DNA from: Schumannella sp. 10F1B-5-1 | GTDB lineage: Bacteria; Actinomycetota; Actinomycetes; Actinomycetales; Microbacteriaceae | DNA length: 64,000 bases | Reading direction: 5' to 3' | NCBI RefSeq assembly: GCF_006517535.1 | Contig: NZ_VHQH01000001.1 | Coordinates: 1-64,000 of the forward strand | Part shown: one piece after another, positions 15,782 to 24,919 of the stretch | How positions within the stretch are numbered: position 1 is the first letter of the stretch | Layout: each line of letters starts with the position of its first letter | The notes under the pieces: model-generated | Seen by the model: the letters and a program-made list of their open reading frames with translations, nothing else | Told to the model about the DNA's origin: nothing | The model's database searches: none | Program-made: the position numbers and the translations under genes

Positions 15782-16489
15782 TCAGTTCGCATCGGCGCGC
15801 TCCGCGCGGGTCGACACGCTCACGGTGAGGGGCGCGAGTCGATCCACGTCGCCGAGACGCGCGTAATTCGGGCCGCCGAGCCGCAGCAGCGGGTCGAGCT
15901 CGACCGTGTCGATCTTACCGTCGCGCAGCAGGCCGTCGCGCACGTGGAATCGCACGACCTCGCCGACCGTGAACTGGGCCCCGGCTCGACCGAACTCGAT
16001 GCGTCGTGACAGGCGGCACTCGAGGCTGATCGGCGCCTGCTCGAGTCGCGGCGGCGCGACCAGGTCGCTCGGCACGGTGGCGAGGCCGAGGATGCGCGTC
16101 TCGTCTTCGTCGTAGGCGAACTCGCGGGCGCTCTCGTGCACGCGATCGCGCAGCGCCCAGTCGGCGATGTTGACCACGAACTCGCCGGTCTCGTCGATGT
16201 TGCGGCCGGTGTCCTTGGCGGCGCCACGTCGCAGTCCGATGTTGATGCCGACCATCGGCGGGTCGTTGGCGACCATCGTGAAGGCGCTGAACGGGGCCAG
16301 GTTCACGAGGCCCGCGCGGTCGGCGCCGCCCTCGTCGCGCGCGTCGCCGCGCTCGGCCGGGCCGGCGCCGACCGTGCTGATCCAGGCGATTGGGCGCGGT
16401 ACGACGATGCCGGTCATCAGCTTGTAGATCGCGACGCTGTCGAAGTCCGCCGGATCCAGCGCGACGTGGCCGGCGGCGGGCGCGCTCAC
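15782..16489 (-). CDS. Flavin reductase-like FMN-binding protein
   Basis: The 235-residue protein belongs to the flavin_reduct domain family: YKLMTGIVVPRPIAWIST (residues ~17-34), NLAPFSAFTMVANDPPMVGI (~58-77), and KDTGRNIDETGEFVVNI (~88-104). Such proteins reduce free FMN or FAD with NAD(P)H for a partner monooxygenase, or act as FMN-dependent oxidoreductases themselves. The GTG at 16489 overlaps the TGA of the CoA-transferase B gene by four bases and follows AAGGAGG. It is the last gene of the eleven-gene operon and ends 17 bases from the convergent aminotransferase gene. No flavin-dependent monooxygenase partner is present in the operon, which is odd. Confidence 0.88.
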   Translation of the reverse strand: MSAPAAGHVALDPADFDSVAIYKLMTGIVVPRPIAWISTVGAGPAERGDARDEGGADRAGLVNLAPFSAFTMVANDPPMVGINIGLRRGAAKDTGRNIDETGEFVVNIADWALRDRVHESAREFAYDEDETRILGLATVPSDLVAPPRLEQAPISLECRLSRRIEFGRAGAQFTVGEVVRFHVRDGLLRDGKIDTVELDPLLRLGGPNYARLGDVDRLAPLTVSVSTRAERADAN

Positions 16490-17154
16490 GCCCGCACCTC
16501 CTTGGCGCGCACCGGGATGTCGAGCAGCTCGCGCAGCGCATCCACCGTCGTCCCCCAGGTCTCGAGCACCACCGCTTCGCCGCCGCGCAGATCGAACACG
16601 GCCTGTTCGGTGAACACGCGAGTCACGCATCCCAGACCGGTGAGCGGATAGCTGCAGGTCGGCACCAGCTTCGGTGCGCCGTCGCGGGTGAGCAGGTTCA
16701 TCATCACGAACACCTGCTTCGCTCCGATCGCGAGGTCCATCGCCCCGCCGACGGCCGGGATCGCATCCGGTTCACCGGTGTGCCAGTTGGCGAGGTCGCC
16801 GCCGACCGAGACCTGGAACGCGCCGAGCACGCAGACATCGAGGTGTCCGCCGCGCATCATCGCGAAGGAGTCGGCGTGGTGGAAGTACGCGGCGCCGGGG
16901 AGTTCGGTCACGGGGATCTTGCCCGCGTTGATGAGGTCGCTGTCGATCTCGTCTCCCACGGCCGCCCGGCCCATGCCGAGCATCCCGTTCTCGGTGTGCA
17001 GGGTCACCCGCTGATCCGGCGTGAGATGGTCGGCGACGAGCGTCGGCTGCCCGATGCCGAGGTTGACGTAGGCGCCGGTCGGGATGCTGCGGGCGACGAC
17101 CGCCGCGAGCGCGGTGCGGTCCAGCGGGGCGGCGTCGGGGTGCTCGATGGTCAT
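16486..17154 (-). CDS. 3-oxoacid CoA-transferase, subunit B
   Basis: The 222-residue protein is a family I CoA-transferase beta subunit. The catalytic glutamate is E55 in TLHTENGMLGMG, and NLGIGQPTLVADHL and GGAMDLAIGAKQVFVMM are diagnostic. With subunit A it moves CoA from succinyl-CoA to a 3-oxoacid (3-oxoadipate, acetoacetate or a relative). It overlaps subunit A by four bases upstream and the flavin reductase by four bases downstream, so all three are coupled. With the adjacent thiolase it forms the typical end of a beta-ketoacid pathway: activation followed by thiolysis to acetyl-CoA. Sequence alone does not separate PcaJ from ScoB or AtoA. Confidence 0.93.
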   Translation of the reverse strand: MTIEHPDAAPLDRTALAAVVARSIPTGAYVNLGIGQPTLVADHLTPDQRVTLHTENGMLGMGRAAVGDEIDSDLINAGKIPVTELPGAAYFHHADSFAMMRGGHLDVCVLGAFQVSVGGDLANWHTGEPDAIPAVGGAMDLAIGAKQVFVMMNLLTRDGAPKLVPTCSYPLTGLGCVTRVFTEQAVFDLRGGEAVVLETWGTTVDALRELLDIPVRAKEVRA

Positions 17155-17825
17155 GCGGGGTCCTCGTCGTGGGTGGCGACGACACGATCGACGTAGATGC
17201 CGGGGGTGACGATGGCCTCGGGGTCGAGCGCACCGACCGGCACCACCGCATCCACCTGCACGATGGTGCGACGGGCGGCGGTCGCCATGACGGGCCCGAA
17301 GTTGCGGGCGGTCTTGCGGTACACGAGGTTCCCGGCCTCGTCGGCGGTGCGGGCCGCGATGAGGGCGACGTCGCCGTGGATGGGCCGCTCGAGCACCTGC
17401 AGACGCCCGTCGAACTCACGCTGCTCTTTGCCCTCGGCCAGCAGCGTGCCGGCGCCGGTGGGGGTGAAGAACGCCCCGATGCCCGCTCCCGCGGCGCGCA
17501 GCCGCTCGGCGAGGTTGCCCTGCGGCACCACCTCGAGCTCGATGCGCCCGCTGCGGTAGAGCTCATCGAAGACGTAGGAGTCGGTCTGTCGGGGGAAGGA
17601 GCACACGATGCGGCGGACGCGTCCGGCGGCGAGCAGTGCGGCCAGGCCGGTGTCGCCGTTGCCGGCGTTGTTGTTGACGACGGTGAGGTCGGTGGCGCCC
17701 TGACGCAGCAGCGCCTCGATCAGGGCGTAGGGCATGCCGGCGGTGCCGAAGCCGCCGATCAGCACGGTCGCGCCGTCGACGATGTCGGCGACGGCCTCGT
17801 CGGGGTTCGCGACGATGCGGCTCAT
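17151..17825 (-). CDS. 3-oxoacid CoA-transferase, subunit A
   Basis: The 224-residue protein is the alpha subunit. It carries IGGFGTAGMPYALIEAL (residues ~23-39), the glycine-rich CoA/oxyanion loop, and VVNNNAGNGDTGLAALL, then FTPTGAGTLLAEGKE. Length and motifs match PcaI/ScoA. It is needed together with the B subunit encoded immediately downstream with a four-base overlap. Upstream it overlaps the thiolase gene by four bases. It is cytosolic. The 3-oxoadipate role is plausible from the thiolase partner but cannot be separated from acetoacetate on sequence. Confidence 0.93.
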   Translation of the reverse strand: MSRIVANPDEAVADIVDGATVLIGGFGTAGMPYALIEALLRQGATDLTVVNNNAGNGDTGLAALLAAGRVRRIVCSFPRQTDSYVFDELYRSGRIELEVVPQGNLAERLRAAGAGIGAFFTPTGAGTLLAEGKEQREFDGRLQVLERPIHGDVALIAARTADEAGNLVYRKTARNFGPVMATAARRTIVQVDAVVPVGALDPEAIVTPGIYVDRVVATHDEDPA

Positions 17826-19024
17826 GCCGCGACCTCCTCGGCGACGGCGACGTTCTCGAGCACGAGCGCGAGGCCCTGTCCGACGCCGATGCAGATCGCG
17901 GCGACGCCCCAGCGCACGCGCTCGGCGCGCATCCGGGCGGCGAGGGTGCCGATCACGCGGGCTCCGGAGGCGCCGAGCGGATGCCCGATCGCGATCGCTC
18001 CGCCCCAGGCGTTGACGATGCCCGGATCGATGCCCCAGGCGTCGATGCAGGCGAGGCTCTGCGCGGCGAAGGCCTCGTTGAGCTCGACCGCGCCGACATC
18101 GCTCCAGCGGATGCCCGCCCGAGCCAGCGCCCGATCGGCCGCGTCGACCGGTGCGAAGCCGAACCTGGTGGGATCGAGAGCGCTGACACCACGCCCCGCG
18201 ATGCGGGCGAGCGGCGTCCGGCCGAGCGACGCGGCGGCCGACGCCGAGCCGAGCAGCAGCGCGGCGGCGCCGTCGCTGAGGGGAGAGGCGTTGCCGGCGG
18301 TGATGGTGCCATCGGGGCGGAACGCGGGCGCTAACGCGGCGAGCCGGTCGGCGCTCGTGTCGGGCCGGATGCTCTCGTCACGGTCGAGGTCGATGCCCGG
18401 CACCGGGGTCACCCCGTCGCTGAAGCGTCCCGCATCCCAGGCGGCGGCGGCACGGCGGTGGGATTCGAGGGCGAACGCATCCTGCCGCTCGCGATCGATG
18501 CCGCGCTCGGCGGCGAGCTGCTCGTTGCACTCGCCGAGCGACACCGTCCATTCGGCGGGCATTCGCGGATTCACCAGCCGCCAGCCGAGGGTCGTGGATG
18601 CGGCGGGCAGGTCGCCGGCGGGGAACGCGCGCGTCGGCTTCGGCAGCACCCACGGTGCACGGCTCATCGACTCGACGCCGCCCGCGATGATCAGCTCGGC
18701 GTCGCAGGTCTCGATCGCGCGGGAGGCGTCGATCGCGGCCTGCAGGCTGGAGCCGCACAGGCGATTGACGGTCGTGCCCGGCACGGTCGTGGGCAGCCCG
18801 GCGAGCAGCACCGCCATCCGCGCGACGTCGCGGTTGTCCTCGCCTGCGCCGTTGGCGTCGCCGAGCACGACGTCGTCGATGTCGACGGGATCGAGGTCGG
18901 CGCTGCGGTCGACGACAGCGCGCACCACGGTCGCGGCGAGATCGTCGGGACGCACCCCGGCGAGGGCTCCGCCGTAGCGACCGAAGGGGGTGCGAACGGC
19001 GTCGAGGAGATACGCCTCGCTCAT
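17822..19024 (-). CDS. Thiolase (acetyl-CoA acyltransferase; 3-oxoadipyl-CoA thiolase-like)
   Basis: The 400-residue degradative-type thiolase has all catalytic residues: Cys90 in VNRLCGSSLQ, the histidine in GGAIAIGHPLGASGAR, and the second cysteine in AAICIGVGQG. It also has GGVESMSRAPW and ELNEAFAAQSLA. It cleaves a 3-oxoacyl-CoA with CoA, releasing acetyl-CoA. The start overlaps the end of the aldehyde dehydrogenase gene by four bases, and its end overlaps CoA-transferase subunit A. Relatives include PcaF (3-oxoadipyl-CoA, giving succinyl-CoA and acetyl-CoA); the coupling to a 3-oxoacid CoA-transferase fits that role. Confidence 0.93.
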   Translation of the reverse strand: MSEAYLLDAVRTPFGRYGGALAGVRPDDLAATVVRAVVDRSADLDPVDIDDVVLGDANGAGEDNRDVARMAVLLAGLPTTVPGTTVNRLCGSSLQAAIDASRAIETCDAELIIAGGVESMSRAPWVLPKPTRAFPAGDLPAASTTLGWRLVNPRMPAEWTVSLGECNEQLAAERGIDRERQDAFALESHRRAAAAWDAGRFSDGVTPVPGIDLDRDESIRPDTSADRLAALAPAFRPDGTITAGNASPLSDGAAALLLGSASAAASLGRTPLARIAGRGVSALDPTRFGFAPVDAADRALARAGIRWSDVGAVELNEAFAAQSLACIDAWGIDPGIVNAWGGAIAIGHPLGASGARVIGTLAARMRAERVRWGVAAICIGVGQGLALVLENVAVAEEVAA

Positions 19025-20532
19025 GCGGCGCCCTCGACGTCGCTCGCGCTGTCGGACCGCATCGGCACCGCATCCAGGATGATCGTCTTGGTCTCGAGGT
19101 AGGCGGCGATGCCCTCGCGACCGCCCTCCCGGCCGACTCCCGACTGCTTCACGCCGCCGAAGGCGATGCCGTAGTCGGTGCGGTAGGCGTTGTGGCCGAC
19201 CGTGCCCGAGCGCAGCCGCCGTGCGACCGCGAGCGCGCGGTCGGCGTCATTCGTGAACACGGACGCGTTGAGGCCGTAGATGGAGTCGTTCGCGATGCGC
19301 ACGGCATCGTCTTCGCCGTCGGCCGGCAGCACGGTGAGCACGGGACCGAAGACCTCCTCGCGGGCGATCGTGGCCTGGCTGTCGACGCCGGCGAACACGG
19401 TCGGCTCGACGAACCAGCCGCGCTCCAGCCCCTCGGGCACGCCGCCGCCGGTCGCGAGACGCGAGCCCTCGGCTTTCGCCTGCGCGACCAGGTCGAGCAC
19501 GCGGTCGCGCTGACGCTCGATCGCGAGCGGTCCCATTCCCACCCCGTCGGCGAAGGGGTCGCCGACGCGAACGGCGGCGAACTCGGCCGCGAGCGCGTCG
19601 ACGAAGTCGTCATGCCGGGCTCGGTCGACCACGATGCGGGTGATCGACGAGCACACCTGGCCGCTGAGGAAGCACTCGGCGCCGGCGAGGGTCTTCGCCG
19701 CCTGGCCGAGGTCGAAGTCGTCGAGGATGACGGCCGCCGATTTGCCACCGAGCTCGAGCGTGTAGCGCGCGATGCGGTCGCCGGCGATGGCGGCGATGCG
19801 GCGCCCCGCCGCCGTCGATCCGGTGAAGGCGATCTTGTCGACGCGGGGGTCGCGCACGAGCCGCTCCGACACCTCCCGATCGGCGGTCACCACGTTGAGC
19901 ACGCCGGCGGGGAGCCCGACCTGCTCCGCGATCTCGGCGAGCAGATAGGCGCTTCCGGGCGCTTCCGGCGAGGCCTTGAGCACGATCGCGCATCCCGCCA
20001 GCAGCGCCGGCGCGATCTTGTGCGCGGCCAGGCCGAGCGGCACGTTCCACGGCACGATCGCGGCGACGACGCCGACCGGCTCGCGCACCAGGAGCCCGTA
20101 CTCCCCTCCCGCGGTGGGCGCGTGTCGCTCCTCGAAGGGATAGTCGTCGGCGAGGCGCGCGTGCCGGGCGAAGGTCTGCGGCACCCGTGCGACGCTCGCC
20201 TGCGCGGCGGCGTGCACGATCCCCGACTCGCGCACCCAGAGGCCCGCCGCATCGGCGAGCCGCGCCTCGAGCGCGTCGGCGATCGCCTGGAGGTATCCCG
20301 CGCGCTCGGCGTGGGTCAGCCGCGGCCAGGGCCCGAGATCGAACGCGGTGCGGGCGGCGGCGATCGCCGCATCCACGTCGGCCTCGCGCGCCTCCGCGAC
20401 GCGCAGGAACACCTCCTCGGTCGTCGCGTCCTCGACCGCGATGGTGGAGTCCGTCGAGGGCACACGCCATTCGCCGTCGATGAAGAGGGCCTCGGGATGC
20501 GCGAGCGGCGCCGCGACGCGGGCGCCGCTCAC
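19021..20532 (-). CDS. NAD(P)+-dependent aldehyde dehydrogenase
   Basis: The 503-residue ALDH has the cofactor segment [21 protein letters not shown] (two segments of it around residues 155-175), [12 protein letters not shown], the general base Glu in LELGGKSAA and the nucleophilic Cys in [11 protein letters not shown], followed by [12 protein letters not shown]. It oxidises an aldehyde to the acid in the cytosol. The GTG at 20532 overlaps the TGA of the mscR-like gene by four bases; the ribosome-binding site is weak, so translation probably depends on coupling. It is placed between an alcohol dehydrogenase and a thiolase, so it probably converts the pathway aldehyde to the acid that is then activated by the CoA-transferase. 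Confidence 0.92.
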   Translation of the reverse strand: MSGARVAAPLAHPEALFIDGEWRVPSTDSTIAVEDATTEEVFLRVAEAREADVDAAIAAARTAFDLGPWPRLTHAERAGYLQAIADALEARLADAAGLWVRESGIVHAAAQASVARVPQTFARHARLADDYPFEERHAPTAGGEYGLLVREPVGVVAAIVPWNVPLGLAAHKIAPALLAGCAIVLKASPEAPGSAYLLAEIAEQVGLPAGVLNVVTADREVSERLVRDPRVDKIAFTGSTAAGRRIAAIAGDRIARYTLELGGKSAAVILDDFDLGQAAKTLAGAECFLSGQVCSSITRIVVDRARHDDFVDALAAEFAAVRVGDPFADGVGMGPLAIERQRDRVLDLVAQAKAEGSRLATGGGVPEGLERGWFVEPTVFAGVDSQATIAREEVFGPVLTVLPADGEDDAVRIANDSIYGLNASVFTNDADRALAVARRLRSGTVGHNAYRTDYGIAFGGVKQSGVGREGGREGIAAYLETKTIILDAVPMRSDSASDVEGAA

Positions 20533-21617
20533 AGCACGACCACCGATCGCACGACCTCGCCCGCTCGCATCCGATCGAAGGCGGCCTCGACGTCGTCGAG
20601 TCCGATCTCCTCGCTCACGAAGGCGTCGAGCGGGAGACGGCCCTGAAGATGCAGGTCGACGAGCATCGGGAAGTCGCGGCTCGGCAGGCACTGGCCGTAC
20701 CGCGAGGAGGTGAGCGAGCCATCGCCCTTGAAGTAGTCGACGAGCGGGATCTCGGGCGCCATGACCCCCGGCGCCGGAACGCCGACGAGCACGACCGTGC
20801 CGCCCTGGTCGCGTGAGCGGAAGGCCTGCTCCCAGGTCTCGGCTCGGCCGACGGCGTCGATCACGACGTCGGCGCCGACGCCGTCGGTCGCGGTGCGGAT
20901 CGCGGCCACGACGTCCTCCTTCGTGGCGTCGACGGTGTGGGTCGCGCCGAAGTCGCGAGCCCAGTCGAGCTTCTTCGCGTCGGTGTCGACGCCGATGATG
21001 GTCGTCGCACCGGCCAGGCGGGCGCCGGCGATGGCGGCGTCTCCCACGCCGCCGCACCCGATCACCGCGACGGAGTCGCCCCGGCTGACACGACCCGTGT
21101 TGATCGCGGCGCCCAGTCCGGTCATCACTCCGCAGCCGAGCAGGCCGGCCGCCTGCGGGCGGATGCGCGCATCCACCTTCGTGCACTGCCCCGCGGCCAC
21201 CAGTGTCTTGTCGCTGAACGCGCCGATGCCCATCGCCGTCGACAGCTCGGTGCCGTCCTCGAGCGTCATCTTCCGGCTGGCGGTGCGGGTGTTCGTGCAG
21301 TATTCCGGTCGGCCTCGCCGGCAGTTGCGGCACTCGCTGCAGACGGCTCGCCAGTTGAGCACGACGTAGTCTCCGGGCTGCACCTCGGTCACGCCCTCGC
21401 CGACCTGCTCGACGATGCCGGCGGCCTCGTGCCCGAGCAGGAACGGGAATTCGCCCGCGATCCCGCCGTTGCGGAAGTGCAGGTCGGAGTGGCAGACGCC
21501 GCACGCCTGGATGCGCACGATCGCGTCGCCGGGTCCGGGATCGGGGATGACGATGGTCTCGAGAGTGGCGGGCTCGCCCTTCGTGCGGGCGATGATTCCG
21601 CGGACGGTCTGCGGCAT
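20529..21617 (-). CDS. mscR: Zinc alcohol dehydrogenase, S-(hydroxymethyl)mycothiol dehydrogenase-like
   Basis: The 362-residue medium-chain dehydrogenase has catalytic zinc ligands C42 (GVCHSD), H63 and E64 (GHEAAG), the four-cysteine structural zinc loop [15 protein letters not shown], and the NAD site [17 protein letters not shown]. Its N terminus ([16 protein letters not shown]), NWRAVC and [15 protein letters not shown] closely follow the mycothiol-dependent formaldehyde dehydrogenase of actinobacteria as I remember it. That enzyme oxidises the formaldehyde-mycothiol adduct with NAD+. Its presence inside a catabolic operon suggests that the pathway releases formaldehyde, or that this paralogue handles another alcohol. 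It is separated from the cyclase gene by 72 bases and overlaps the ALDH gene downstream. Confidence 0.88.
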   Translation of the reverse strand: MPQTVRGIIARTKGEPATLETIVIPDPGPGDAIVRIQACGVCHSDLHFRNGGIAGEFPFLLGHEAAGIVEQVGEGVTEVQPGDYVVLNWRAVCSECRNCRRGRPEYCTNTRTASRKMTLEDGTELSTAMGIGAFSDKTLVAAGQCTKVDARIRPQAAGLLGCGVMTGLGAAINTGRVSRGDSVAVIGCGGVGDAAIAGARLAGATTIIGVDTDAKKLDWARDFGATHTVDATKEDVVAAIRTATDGVGADVVIDAVGRAETWEQAFRSRDQGGTVVLVGVPAPGVMAPEIPLVDYFKGDGSLTSSRYGQCLPSRDFPMLVDLHLQGRLPLDAFVSEEIGLDDVEAAFDRMRAGEVVRSVVVL

Positions 21618-21689
21618 GGGGGTGCTCCTCTGGTCGTGCGTGTCGTCGGCGTGGGAATCGGCGGGCGGGCCGGAGCCCGCCCGCCGCTC

Positions 21690-22712
21690 TCACTTGATCG
21701 CGGTGGCGTTCGCCGGGGATCCGGCTGCCCCGGCGAACGGCAGCGGCGAGGCGACGAGCAGGAACTCGTAGACGCCGTCGGCAGCGCAGTCGGCGGCGAG
21801 CTCGTCGAGGGCCCACAGCTCGCCGAACGCCATGCCGAGGCGGGCCAGCAGCGGTCGGTGGATCATGCCGTTGTGGTTCGGTCCGCGCTCGGGCGGCGGC
21901 AGGCTCGGATCGTAGAAGTCGGAGTCCTGCGCGGGGTAGCGCTCGACGCCGGTGTTGTCGGCGGCCACGAGGGCGACGCCGTGATCCCATAGCCAGCGCA
22001 CGACCGACTCCTTCTGCGCGAGGCCCGGGGTCGAGCGGCCCTTGTTGAGCTCGCGCCGCTCGGGGTCGGTGAGCGCGAGGTAGCGCCCCGCCCATCCCGT
22101 GCGCACCAGCAGGAGGTCGCCCGCCTTCACCTCGACGCCCTGGGCTGCGGCGACCTCGTCGAGCAGCTCGGCGTCGAAGGCGGTGGGGTCGTTGACGCCG
22201 AGCGGACGTCCCGCCGCCGCGAGATGCCGGTCGACGTCGAGCAGCACACCGCGGCCGACGAGGCCCGCGTCGGCGTAGTTCTGCACGCCGAGCGTCGTCG
22301 TCTGGTCGGTGATCTGCTCTCGCGTGCGCCCGCCGTAGAAGCCGAACGCCGGGTCGCCCACGTGGCGCAGGGCGTCGATCTGCGACGACGACTGCGGGTA
22401 GTACGAGTCGACGTACTCGTCGCGGTGCCACGGGTTGTTGGCGAACATGTGGTGCTCGGCCGCGTGTCGGGTCCCGCTCGGGAAGGGCTCGAAGGCGTTG
22501 ACGGCATGGTCGAGGCTGAAGCGCTTGCCGGTGCGCACCAGCGCGGCGGCCGCGACGATGCGTTCGGGCGTGAGCAGGTTCACCGTGCCGAGCTCGTCGT
22601 CGGCGCCCCAGAGTCCCCAGCTCGTCCCTGCTGGTCCGTCGGTTCGGGTGAGGAGGCTGTCGTAGTCGGGCAGGCCGGTGCCGGCGCCGATGACGGTGGA
22701 TGCGTCGGTCAT
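21690..22712 (-). CDS. Cyclase-family metal hydrolase (kynurenine formamidase/isatin hydrolase-like)
   Basis: The 340-residue protein matches the long branch of the cyclase family (PF04199): GLWGADDELGTVNLLTPERI near residue 33, SSSQIDALRHVGDPAFGFYGG (two overlapping motif halves near residue 110), and VALVAADNTGVERYPAQD (~235). Family members hydrolyse amides, lactams or lactones with a Mn or Zn ion. The usual HxGTHxD metal motif reads QSSSQIDALRH here, keeping Asp and the final His but not the first His; this is seen in long-branch members but makes the metal site less certain. The gene overlaps the MFS gene upstream by four bases, implying that the imported compound or its product is hydrolysed. 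Confidence 0.85.
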   Translation of the reverse strand: MTDASTVIGAGTGLPDYDSLLTRTDGPAGTSWGLWGADDELGTVNLLTPERIVAAAALVRTGKRFSLDHAVNAFEPFPSGTRHAAEHHMFANNPWHRDEYVDSYYPQSSSQIDALRHVGDPAFGFYGGRTREQITDQTTTLGVQNYADAGLVGRGVLLDVDRHLAAAGRPLGVNDPTAFDAELLDEVAAAQGVEVKAGDLLLVRTGWAGRYLALTDPERRELNKGRSTPGLAQKESVVRWLWDHGVALVAADNTGVERYPAQDSDFYDPSLPPPERGPNHNGMIHRPLLARLGMAFGELWALDELAADCAADGVYEFLLVASPLPFAGAAGSPANATAIK

Positions 22713-24112
22713 CGCTTCTCCTCTGCAGTTGCCTCGGCGGCCGCCGCGTCCGCGTCGCCGCTGACGACGTCGGGGTCGTTGCTGTCGGCCTGGATCGAGG
22801 TCTGCGTGGCCGCGCCCTCGGTCATGTCGACGCCGCGCGTCTCGGGCAGCAGGACCGCCGCGATCAGACCGAGCAGGCTGACGACGCTCATGACGCCGGC
22901 GAGCAGCCAGGGCTGGCCGCCGTTCGCGGTCACGAGCGCCAGTCCGGCGATCGGGGCGATCGACGTGAAGATCGCGGTGCAGAACTCCCGCGACATCGCC
23001 ACTCCGGTGTAGCGGAACTCCGGCTTGAACAGCTCGGCGAGGAAGGCGGCCTGGGCCCCCGTGAGCGCCTGGGTGAACGGCGCCATGATGAATGCCTGCG
23101 CGATCCAGTAGGAGCCGTCGCTGCCGGCGCCGAGCAGCAGGAAGTACGGCAGCGTGCCGACGGCGCCGATGGCAGTCATGGTGATGAAGACGGCTCGGCG
23201 TCCGAAACGGTCGGAGAGCTTGCCTGCGATGAGCGTGCAGACGAGGGCCGCCATGGCGCCGAGCAGTGCACCGATGAGCACGCCGGTGGTGCTGACGCCG
23301 TGCTCGACGCCGTAGTTGAGGGCGTAGGTGCTCGACATGTAGGCGTTGAACGCGATCGGGGCGGTGAGGAAGATCGCGAGCACCAGGGTGAGGGGCGACT
23401 TCTTCAGCACGGCGAGGGCCGGCACGGTGTGGCGTGCCTTGCGCTCCTGGAACTGCTTGAAGACCGGCGACTCGGTGATGCGGAGCCGCATGATGATGCC
23501 GATCACGATGAGCACGAAGCTCACGAGGAACGGCAGGCGCCATCCCCAGCTGTAGAGCTGGTCGTCGGGAAGGCGGAACACGGTCAGACCGACCAGGGTG
23601 GCCAGGACGATGCCGCCGTAGACGCCGGTGCCGGGTACGGCCGTCCAGAATCCGCGGCTCTTCGGCGGGGTGATCTCGGCGATCATCACGAACGACCCGG
23701 AGTACTCCGCGCCCGAGCCGAGGCCCTGGGCGAGGCGCAGGATCACGAGCAGGATCGGCGCGACGAGTCCCGCGGTCGCGTAGGTCGGCAGCACGCCGAT
23801 GAGCGTGGTCGCGACGCCCATGAGGATGAGGGTGGCGCTCAGCGCGACTTTGCGTCCGAAGCGGTCGCCGACGTAGCCGAACACGATAGCGCCGAGCGGG
23901 CGGGCGACGTAGCCGACGCCGAAGGTGGCGAGCGACGCGAGGGTGCCGAGCACCGGGTCGATGTCGGGGAAGAACAGCTTGGCGAAGATGAGCGACGCGG
24001 CCTGCGCGTAGACGAACATGTCGTACCACTCGAGCACGGTGCCGATCGTGGCGGCGGGAAGAAGGCGACGGCGCTGCGTGCGCCACGACGACTCTGTCGG
24101 GACGGCGGTCAT
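22709..24112 (-). CDS. MFS transporter, metabolite:proton symporter (MHS) type
   Basis: The 467-residue protein has about 12 helices. Residues ~20-35 read TIGTVLEWYDMFVYAQAA, the MHS-family helix 1, followed by FGYVGDRFGRKVALSATLILMG (the D-x-x-GR-K loop, split here around residue 82) and EYSGSFVMIAEITP. Relatives import shikimate, dicarboxylates, betaine or aromatic acids with protons. The tail from ~430 is Asp/Ala-rich and disordered. It is in the eleven-gene operon, four bases overlapping the cyclase gene, so it probably imports the operon's substrate. It is a different paralogue from the transporter at 33314. Confidence 0.92.
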   Translation of the reverse strand: MTAVPTESSWRTQRRRLLPAATIGTVLEWYDMFVYAQAASLIFAKLFFPDIDPVLGTLASLATFGVGYVARPLGAIVFGYVGDRFGRKVALSATLILMGVATTLIGVLPTYATAGLVAPILLVILRLAQGLGSGAEYSGSFVMIAEITPPKSRGFWTAVPGTGVYGGIVLATLVGLTVFRLPDDQLYSWGWRLPFLVSFVLIVIGIIMRLRITESPVFKQFQERKARHTVPALAVLKKSPLTLVLAIFLTAPIAFNAYMSSTYALNYGVEHGVSTTGVLIGALLGAMAALVCTLIAGKLSDRFGRRAVFITMTAIGAVGTLPYFLLLGAGSDGSYWIAQAFIMAPFTQALTGAQAAFLAELFKPEFRYTGVAMSREFCTAIFTSIAPIAGLALVTANGGQPWLLAGVMSVVSLLGLIAAVLLPETRGVDMTEGAATQTSIQADSNDPDVVSGDADAAAAEATAEEKR

Positions 24113-24169
24113 GAGATTCTCCTGGTCGGTCGGATTTCGGATGTGGTGGGCGGGTGGTGCGGAGGACGA

Positions 24170-24919
24170 TCAGCGGGTGGCGGGTCGCGCCGCGGCGATG
24201 AGCTCGATCGAGGCGGTGGCGAGCAGCGACGCGTCGTTGCCGGCGACGAAGAACGCGTCGCCGGCATCGAACGCCTGGTGTGCCGACATGGCGCTCGCGC
24301 CGGCTGAGCCGACGGGCGTGCCGGCGGCGAGCGCCGCGGCGCGCGCGGACGCCAGCAGTGCGGGGACGTCGGCTTCCGGGCCGACGTCGAGAGTGAGATC
24401 CGCCGCACCGAGGAACACGGCGTCGACACCGTCGACCGCGGCGATCTCGCCGGCTGCGGCGATGGCGGCGCCGCTCTCCAGCTGCGGGATGCACAAGACC
24501 TGCTCGTTGCCGAAGCGCAGATAGTCGGCACGCCGCAGGGTGCCCCAGCGGCCCGCCGAGCCGGTGGACCCGGCACCGCGGCTTCCCTTCGGCGGGAACC
24601 GACACGCCCGCACCGCGGCACGGGCGTCCTCGACGGAGTCGACGTGGGGCACGAGCACGCCCGCAGCGCCCGCATCCAGAACTCGCTGGATGGTCGCGGG
24701 CGCGCTGTCGGGCACCCGCACCAGCGGTGCGACACCGGCCGCGTCGGCGAGGGCGATCATGCCGGCCGCCGTCTCGAGCGAGAGCAGGGTGTGCTCGAGG
24801 TCGATGACGACGAAGTCGGCGCCCGCGTGGGCGAGGATCTCGATGCTCGCGATGGTCGGCAGCTTGACCCAGACGCCGAGGCTGGGCCCGTCGAGCAGCG
24901 CGGCGGTATCGGCGCTCAT
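24170..24919 (-). CDS. HpcH/HpaI-family aldolase
   Basis: The 249-residue class II (metal-dependent) aldolase has the catalytic histidine in VVIDLEHTLLS (~residue 40), the substrate arginine in KGSRGAG, and metal ligands Glu in IPQLESGAA and Asp in GAADLTLD. Family members cleave 4-hydroxy-2-oxo acids to pyruvate (or glyoxylate-type products) and an aldehyde. Here the aldehyde could feed the ALDH or mscR-like dehydrogenase. Loop sequence differs clearly from the HpaI at 40640, so they are paralogues with different substrates. The ATG at 24919 overlaps the end of the cupin gene by four bases, and 57 bases separate it from the MFS gene. Confidence 0.9.
   Translation of the reverse strand: MSADTAALLDGPSLGVWVKLPTIASIEILAHAGADFVVIDLEHTLLSLETAAGMIALADAAGVAPLVRVPDSAPATIQRVLDAGAAGVLVPHVDSVEDARAAVRACRFPPKGSRGAGSTGSAGRWGTLRRADYLRFGNEQVLCIPQLESGAAIAAAGEIAAVDGVDAVFLGAADLTLDVGPEADVPALLASARAAALAAGTPVGSAGASAMSAHQAFDAGDAFFVAGNDASLLATASIELIAAARPATR

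Noticed and set aside
19021-22431. One 1136-residue protein covering the ALDH, mscR-like and part of the cyclase genes
   Set aside because: Only the C-terminal 503 residues are an ALDH; the rest is an Arg-rich shadow of the genes read in another frame.
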